Shown here: positions 60,427-64,000 of the stretch, piece after piece
Position numbering within the stretch: the first letter of the stretch is position 1
Layout: every line of letters starts with the position of its first letter
Assembly: GCA_900079685.1 (NCBI GenBank)
Contig: LT599018.1
Coordinates: 993,272 to 1,057,271, forward strand
DNA length: 64,000 nt
Reading direction: 5' to 3'
Source of the DNA: an uncultured delta proteobacterium
GTDB lineage: Bacteria; Desulfobacterota; Desulfovibrionia; Desulfovibrionales; Desulfovibrionaceae
Program-made: the position numbers and the translations under genes
Notes under the pieces: model-generated
Seen by the model: only the letters and a program-made list of their open reading frames with translations
Database searches by the model: none
What the model was told of the DNA's origin: nothing

Positions 60427-61109
60427 TGCTGCGCCTGGAGAACATACGCAAACGATACGGGGAGAAGACCGTCATCCGGGATCTTTCCTGCACCGTCAGG
60501 GCCGGGACCCTGACCGTCGTAGCCGGGCCCAACGGCGCGGGAAAATCCACCTTGCTGCGGCTCATGGCGGGACTCGCCCGCCCGGACAGCGGCACGGTGA
60601 CCGTTTCCTGCGATCCCGGCGGCGTGGGCTACCTCGGGCATGAGACCTTTCTGTACCCGCACCTGACCGCACTGGAAAACCTGGCCTTCTGGCAAAAACT
60701 CCACGCAAAACCGGCGGACGACGAAACCCTCCTCGCCGCTCTGGACGGCATGGGCCTTGCCGCCCTTGCCGATGAAAAGGCCGGAACCTTCTCGCGGGGC
60801 ACGGCCCAGCGCCTCTCCCTCACGCGGGTCTTTCTGCAAGGGCCGTCCCTGCTCCTCCTTGACGAACCCCTGAGCGGGCTGGACGAGGCATCCGGAAAAC
60901 GCGTCCGCGAAGGGCTGGCCGCACTGCGCGATACCGGCGCGGCCCTTGTCTGGGTCAGCCACGACCCGGCAAAGGACGCATGGGACGCCGACGCCGTTAT
61001 CCAATTGCTTCCGGGCGGCAGCCACCGCATTCTGACGCCAAGCGAGTATGGCGCGGACGACTTCGGCATGCCGGAAACGCTCCCGGCCTCGGGAGGCACA
61101 CCGTGCTGA
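60426..61109 (+). CDS. ccmA: heme exporter ATP-binding protein CcmA
   Basis: A 227-residue ABC ATPase of the CcmAB release complex, which uses ATP to free heme-loaded CcmE. Walker A is GPNGAGKSTLLRLMAGL, the signature SRGTAQRLSL is slightly altered from LSGGQ, and Walker B is LLLLDEPLSGLD. Its start overlaps ccmF and its stop overlaps ccmB, showing tight coupling. Confidence 0.94.
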   Translation: MLRLENIRKRYGEKTVIRDLSCTVRAGTLTVVAGPNGAGKSTLLRLMAGLARPDSGTVTVSCDPGGVGYLGHETFLYPHLTALENLAFWQKLHAKPADDETLLAALDGMGLAALADEKAGTFSRGTAQRLSLTRVFLQGPSLLLLDEPLSGLDEASGKRVREGLAALRDTGAALVWVSHDPAKDAWDADAVIQLLPGGSHRILTPSEYGADDFGMPETLPASGGTPC

Positions 61110-61777
61110 ACGCCGCCCTGGTCATAGCCGCCAAGGACATGAAACTCATGGCCGGCAGAGGCGGCCCCGTTTTGCGGCCCCTCCTGCTCGGGCTTCTGCT
61201 CGTTACGCTGTTCAGTCTCTCCCTCGGCGCCGGAGCGAACATCACGGCGGAAACCGCGTCCGCCGTTTTCTGGCTCTCCTCGGCGTTTTGCCTGACGATT
61301 CTCATGACGGCCCTTTTTGACCTTGAGGAAACCGGCAAAGCCCGGATGGGGCTCCTGCTCGCGCCCATCCCGGTCCAGGCGGTCTGGCTCGGCAAAAGCC
61401 TCGCCGGACTCGGGCTGATGCTGCTGATCCAGACGGTTCTCCTGGCGGCCTCACTCATTCTGTGCAACATGACCTGGGCGGGAAGCGTTCCCCTTGCCCT
61501 TGGCGGCGTTATCTTGGTAGACATCGGCATTGTGGGCCTTGGCGCACTGCTGGCCTCGCTGACCGGGGGGCAGACCGCGAGGGAATCCCTCTGCTCGCTG
61601 GTGGTGTTCCCGCTCCTGGTGCCGCAGCTCCTCGCGGGCATCCGCCTCCTGGCCGCGCTTTACGACGCCGCCGCCACGGACGCGGCGCAGTGGCTGGGCA
61701 TCACGGCGGCGTTTGACGCCATTTTCATCGCCGCGGCGCTGGTCCTGTTCCCCGTTCTTTTCGGAGGCGAAAACTGA
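61103..61777 (+). CDS. ccmB: heme exporter permease CcmB
   Basis: A 224-residue membrane protein with six hydrophobic segments. Start is the GTG at 61103, with GGGAGG nearby and overlapping the ccmA stop. ETASAVFWLSSAFCLTILMTALFDLEETGKARMG and LVVFPLLVPQLLAG are CcmB landmarks. It forms the membrane part of the CcmAB transporter. The stop overlaps the ccmC start. Confidence 0.93.
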   Translation: MLNAALVIAAKDMKLMAGRGGPVLRPLLLGLLLVTLFSLSLGAGANITAETASAVFWLSSAFCLTILMTALFDLEETGKARMGLLLAPIPVQAVWLGKSLAGLGLMLLIQTVLLAASLILCNMTWAGSVPLALGGVILVDIGIVGLGALLASLTGGQTARESLCSLVVFPLLVPQLLAGIRLLAALYDAAATDAAQWLGITAAFDAIFIAAALVLFPVLFGGEN

Positions 61778-62478
61778 TGGCTTCCCCGAGCGCAATAAAA
61801 ATCCCCCTGCCCGTCGCCCTCTCCCTTGCGGGCGGCGTCGCCATGGCCGCCGCCCAATGGCTGATATTCCGCTACGCGCCCATGGAGGCCACCATGGGCA
61901 TGACGCAAAAAATCTTTTACCTGCACCTGCCGCTCGCCTGGTGGGGGCTGTTCAGCTTTTTCATCGTTTTCATCGCAAGTATCGGGTATTTGCGGACCCG
62001 CGACCGGCGCTGGGAAATCACGGCCGACGCCGCGGCGGAAATCGGTGTGGTGCTGACGGCCCTGGTCCTGGCCACGGGGTCCATCTGGGCCAAGGCGGCC
62101 TGGTGGCGATGGTGGATATGGGATCACCGCCTGACGACCGCGCTGATTATGTGGTTCGTCTACGCGGCGTATCTTGTCCTGCGTGACCTCGATATGCCGC
62201 ATGACAGGCGGGCGGCGGCCAAGGCCGTGCTCGGCGTCATCGCCTTTCTCGATGTCCCGATCGTGTTTTTCGCGACGCGGCTGTGGGAATCGCACCACCC
62301 CGTGGGCACCATGACGGCGAGAGACGGCCTGGAGCCGGAAATGCGGCTGACCGTGTTCGCCTGCCTCGCGGCGTTCGGCCTGTTCTGGTTTGGCCTGCTG
62401 CACCTGCGCCGCACAATTTTCCGGATGGAAGACGCATTGCGCGCCGCCCGCGAGGGCGCCGCGCGGGAGGAACAATGA
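61777..62478 (+). CDS. ccmC: heme delivery protein CcmC
   Basis: A 233-residue membrane protein with six helices and the WWD motif WAKAAWWRWWIWDHRLTTALI (about 108-127), which presents heme to CcmE. FYLHLPLAWWGLF and LWESHHPVGTM carry conserved histidines. It starts at the last base of the ccmB stop codon. Confidence 0.95.
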   Translation: MASPSAIKIPLPVALSLAGGVAMAAAQWLIFRYAPMEATMGMTQKIFYLHLPLAWWGLFSFFIVFIASIGYLRTRDRRWEITADAAAEIGVVLTALVLATGSIWAKAAWWRWWIWDHRLTTALIMWFVYAAYLVLRDLDMPHDRRAAAKAVLGVIAFLDVPIVFFATRLWESHHPVGTMTARDGLEPEMRLTVFACLAAFGLFWFGLLHLRRTIFRMEDALRAAREGAAREEQ

Positions 62479-62633
62479 ACGATACGTCATGGCTCATGTA
62501 CGCCGGCATGGTCGTCTGGCTGGTGCTCGGCGGCTATCTCTTCCTGCTGGGAAGAAAGACCGCCGCCCTGGAAACCCGGCTCCGCCGCCTGGAATATACC
62601 GCGAACAAAACCGCGCGGGACGAGGGGATGTAA
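62475..62633 (+). CDS. ccmD: CcmD-like small membrane protein
   Basis: A 52-residue protein with one transmembrane helix (TSWLMYAGMVVWLVLGGYLFLLG) and a basic, coiled tail. Its place and size match CcmD, which stabilises CcmABC. Its ATG lies inside the end of ccmC, overlapping by four bases. Confidence 0.82.
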   Translation: MNDTSWLMYAGMVVWLVLGGYLFLLGRKTAALETRLRRLEYTANKTARDEGM

Positions 62634-62636
62634 GGC

Positions 62637-63242
62637 ATGCGTTTTCGCGCCCACGCCGGGATCTTTTTGTTCTGCTGTCTTGCCCTGCTGCTGGCGGCGG
62701 GACTCTACCAGCGCGTCGCCAACCCCTCGCTGGAGTATCACCTGGAGCACGCCGCCGCCCCGGCGGAAAGAGGCATGCCGCCCTCCGCCGCCGCGCCCGG
62801 AGAGGATAAAACCATCCCCCTGACGCCGGAGTTCGCGGAAAAACTCGGGCAGGCCATGAAAGACCTGCGCGAGCAGCCGGGCAACCCCGAAATCCACATG
62901 TATATCGCGGATATCTTTGTCCGCCACAACGATTGGCACAGCGCCGCGAAATTCATGGAGCGGGCCGTTGCCGCCGCGCCGGAAAACCCCAAAGCCTGGT
63001 ACGCCTACGGGATGGTGCTCTCCGGCCATAAGGAATACGACAAAGCGGCCCAGGCCTTTGAAAAGGTTCTTACCCTGGATGCGGCCAATACCGACGCCAT
63101 GGCCAACCTCATCACCCTGTACCGCCGGGACCTGAACCAGCCCATGAAGGCCGTGGGCCTCGCGGAAAAAATCCTGGCCGCGCCGGATGCCGGAGAAGCG
63201 GCAAAAAAAATAGCCGGGGAAGCGCTGCAAAAACCGCGGTGA
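62637..63242 (+). CDS. TPR protein, CcmI/NrfG-like
   Basis: A 201-residue protein with an N-terminal membrane anchor (about 8-22) and a periplasmic TPR domain (about 70-190; NPEIHMYIADIFVRHNDWHSAAKFMERAVAAAPENPKAWYAYG). It lies three bases after ccmD, so it is the last ccm operon gene. TPR proteins such as CcmI and NrfG hold apocytochrome c for the heme lyase. A terminator follows. Confidence 0.85.
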   Translation: MRFRAHAGIFLFCCLALLLAAGLYQRVANPSLEYHLEHAAAPAERGMPPSAAAPGEDKTIPLTPEFAEKLGQAMKDLREQPGNPEIHMYIADIFVRHNDWHSAAKFMERAVAAAPENPKAWYAYGMVLSGHKEYDKAAQAFEKVLTLDAANTDAMANLITLYRRDLNQPMKAVGLAEKILAAPDAGEAAKKIAGEALQKPR

Positions 63243-63275
63243 CCCTCCCCGGCCGCCCTGCCGCAACAAGAAAAC

Positions 63276-63306
63276 GGTTGCCGCAACCAGCGGCAACCTG
63301 TTTTTT
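63276..63306 (+). terminator. rho-independent terminator of the ccm operon
   Basis: GGTTGCCGC and GCGGCAACC (9 bp) around AACCA, followed by TGTTTTTT. Confidence 0.85.
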
Positions 63307-63368
63307 ATGTTGCCTTTTTTATCACCAAGGGCATAGTGGCCGGATACAAAACTGTTAAGGAGTTCACA

Positions 63369-63632
63369 ATGGTAAAGAAAATTCTAGCTCTCACCGTTCT
63401 CATGTTGCTCGGAACAGCCGGTTACGCGAGCGCCGCGTGCACGGTCGAGGAAGCCCAGGCCAAAGCCATGGCGTTCCAGCAGGCGGCCATGGCCGCCGCG
63501 CAGAAAGACGCCCAGAAGTATCAGGAAGCCATGACCGCCATGCAGAAGGACCTGCCGGAACTGCAGAAGGCGAACAACATGGACGCCATGTGCAAATTCT
63601 ACGACGACTGGACCGAAAAGTTGCAGAAGTAG
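63369..63632 (+). CDS. small exported helical protein
   Basis: An 87-residue protein. AAGGAG precedes the ATG at 63369. A signal peptide ends near YASA-A (about 20). The mature part has many Ala, Gln and Met residues and is helical, with cysteines in ACTVEEA and MCKFYDD that could form a disulfide or hold a metal or heme. Similar small periplasmic proteins occur in Desulfovibrio; function unknown. Confidence 0.78.
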   Translation: MVKKILALTVLMLLGTAGYASAACTVEEAQAKAMAFQQAAMAAAQKDAQKYQEAMTAMQKDLPELQKANNMDAMCKFYDDWTEKLQK

Positions 63633-63656
63633 CGCCGTAACGCGCGTTGGATACAC

Positions 63657-63686
63657 AAACGGCGGGCAGCAATGCCCGCCGTTTTT
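63657..63686. terminator. bidirectional terminator
   Basis: AAACGGCGGGCA and TGCCCGCCGTTT pair around GCAA and are followed by TTCT on the plus strand and TGTGT on the other. It separates the small exported protein gene from the convergent methyltransferase gene. Confidence 0.8.
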
Positions 63687-63707
63687 CTATTTCCCGCACC
63701 GCCGCCG

Positions 63708-64000
63708 TCATTTTTTCAGCCAGGCCTGGACCATTTCCTCCAGTTCGTCCGGCGGGCACGTCGGCGCATCGTACTTCCCGGCCAGAGCCCGTTGCCGCGA
63801 GGCCTCGCTCAAGATCAGGGCCGCGGCGACGGAAACGTTGAAGCTCTGGATCATCCCGTACATCGGAATATACAGCTCCCCGTCCACCAGGGGGAGCAGT
63901 TCCGCGTCCACCCCGGAGTGCTCGTTCCCCATAATCACGGCTACCGGCCCGGTCAGGTCATACTCGGCCACGGGTTTCGCCGCGGGCGAGCAACTGGTCG
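63708..64000 (-). CDS. SpoU/TrmH-family RNA 2'-O-methyltransferase, partial (5' end outside window)
   Basis: The C-terminal 97 codons of a SPOUT methyltransferase. PVAVIMGNEHSGVDAELL is the SAM-binding motif 2 of the SpoU family, and LYIPMYGMIQSFNVSVAAALILSEASRQR is motif 3 with the knot. The frame is open to the window end (TSCSPAAKPV before VAEYDLTG), so the gene is longer. A TrmH-type tRNA Gm18 or similar enzyme is likely. Confidence 0.88.
   Translation of the reverse strand, partial: TSCSPAAKPVAEYDLTGPVAVIMGNEHSGVDAELLPLVDGELYIPMYGMIQSFNVSVAAALILSEASRQRALAGKYDAPTCPPDELEEMVQAWLKK

Overview
The window looks like a chromosomal segment of a GC-rich, free-living or gut-type member of the Desulfovibrionaceae (Desulfobacterota). 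This is an inference from gene content: TRAP carboxylate-type transporters, a sigma-54 enhancer-binding activator, a CcmE with the CxxxY heme motif known from Desulfovibrio, anaerobic-type cobalamin genes (cbiD, cbiET), heptose genes and several lineage-type hypothetical genes. No phage, insertion sequence, CRISPR array, rRNA or tRNA was found.

Region 1 (1-13.0 kb, all minus strand) is a 13-gene catabolic cluster. In transcription order it encodes a 2-oxoacid/acetoin-type dehydrogenase complex (E1alpha, E1beta, E2, E3), a VOC-fold protein, a short-chain dehydrogenase, TRAP permeases DctQ and DctM, DctP, a zinc alcohol dehydrogenase, a second DctP, a cupin and a third DctP. A good -24/-12 sigma-54 promoter lies in front of E1alpha. 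Upstream of it is an array of GTGCCA/TGGCAC half-sites, and the divergent neighbour is an AcoR-like sigma-54 activator (13431-15452). The simplest reading is an inducible system that imports a small organic acid or keto/hydroxy compound, oxidises it with the two dehydrogenases and cleaves it to an acyl-CoA. The substrate cannot be read from the sequence.

Region 2 (15.5-32 kb) is mostly housekeeping and envelope genes: an AMIN-domain protein with a KPEAP repeat, a TPR protein, an Smr protein, proC, an exonuclease translationally overlapped with typA, gmhB, murJ, a GT61-like glycosyltransferase, small hypotheticals, an L-threonate/3-hydroxyisobutyrate-type dehydrogenase, and a tight minus-strand operon of SDR, Stealth-type phosphotransferase, GT4 and purU.

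Region 3 (32-47.3 kb, plus strand) carries nspC, cbiD, cbiET, a 1012-residue protein combining a PHP-like motif with a membrane domain, an M20 amidohydrolase, a CgeB-like glycosyltransferase, gmhA, an fmdB-like zinc ribbon protein overlapping hemC, a Lon-like protease and an ankyrin protein.

Region 4 (47.3-64 kb) holds an isochorismatase-fold hydrolase, a YkgJ-type cysteine cluster protein, a DUF3179 protein, a HAD phosphatase, a 997-residue HD-GYP sensor, a lipoprotein, cvpA-mazG, an AI-2E family permease, the cytochrome c maturation operon ccmEFABCD plus a TPR protein, a small exported protein and the 3' part of a SpoU-type RNA methyltransferase.

The most unusual non-coding feature is a pair of about 150-bp long-hairpin elements (28032-28180 and 48220-48369). 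They share a nearly identical central core, while their stems differ but remain complementary. Each one ends at or inside the stop codon of a minus-strand gene.
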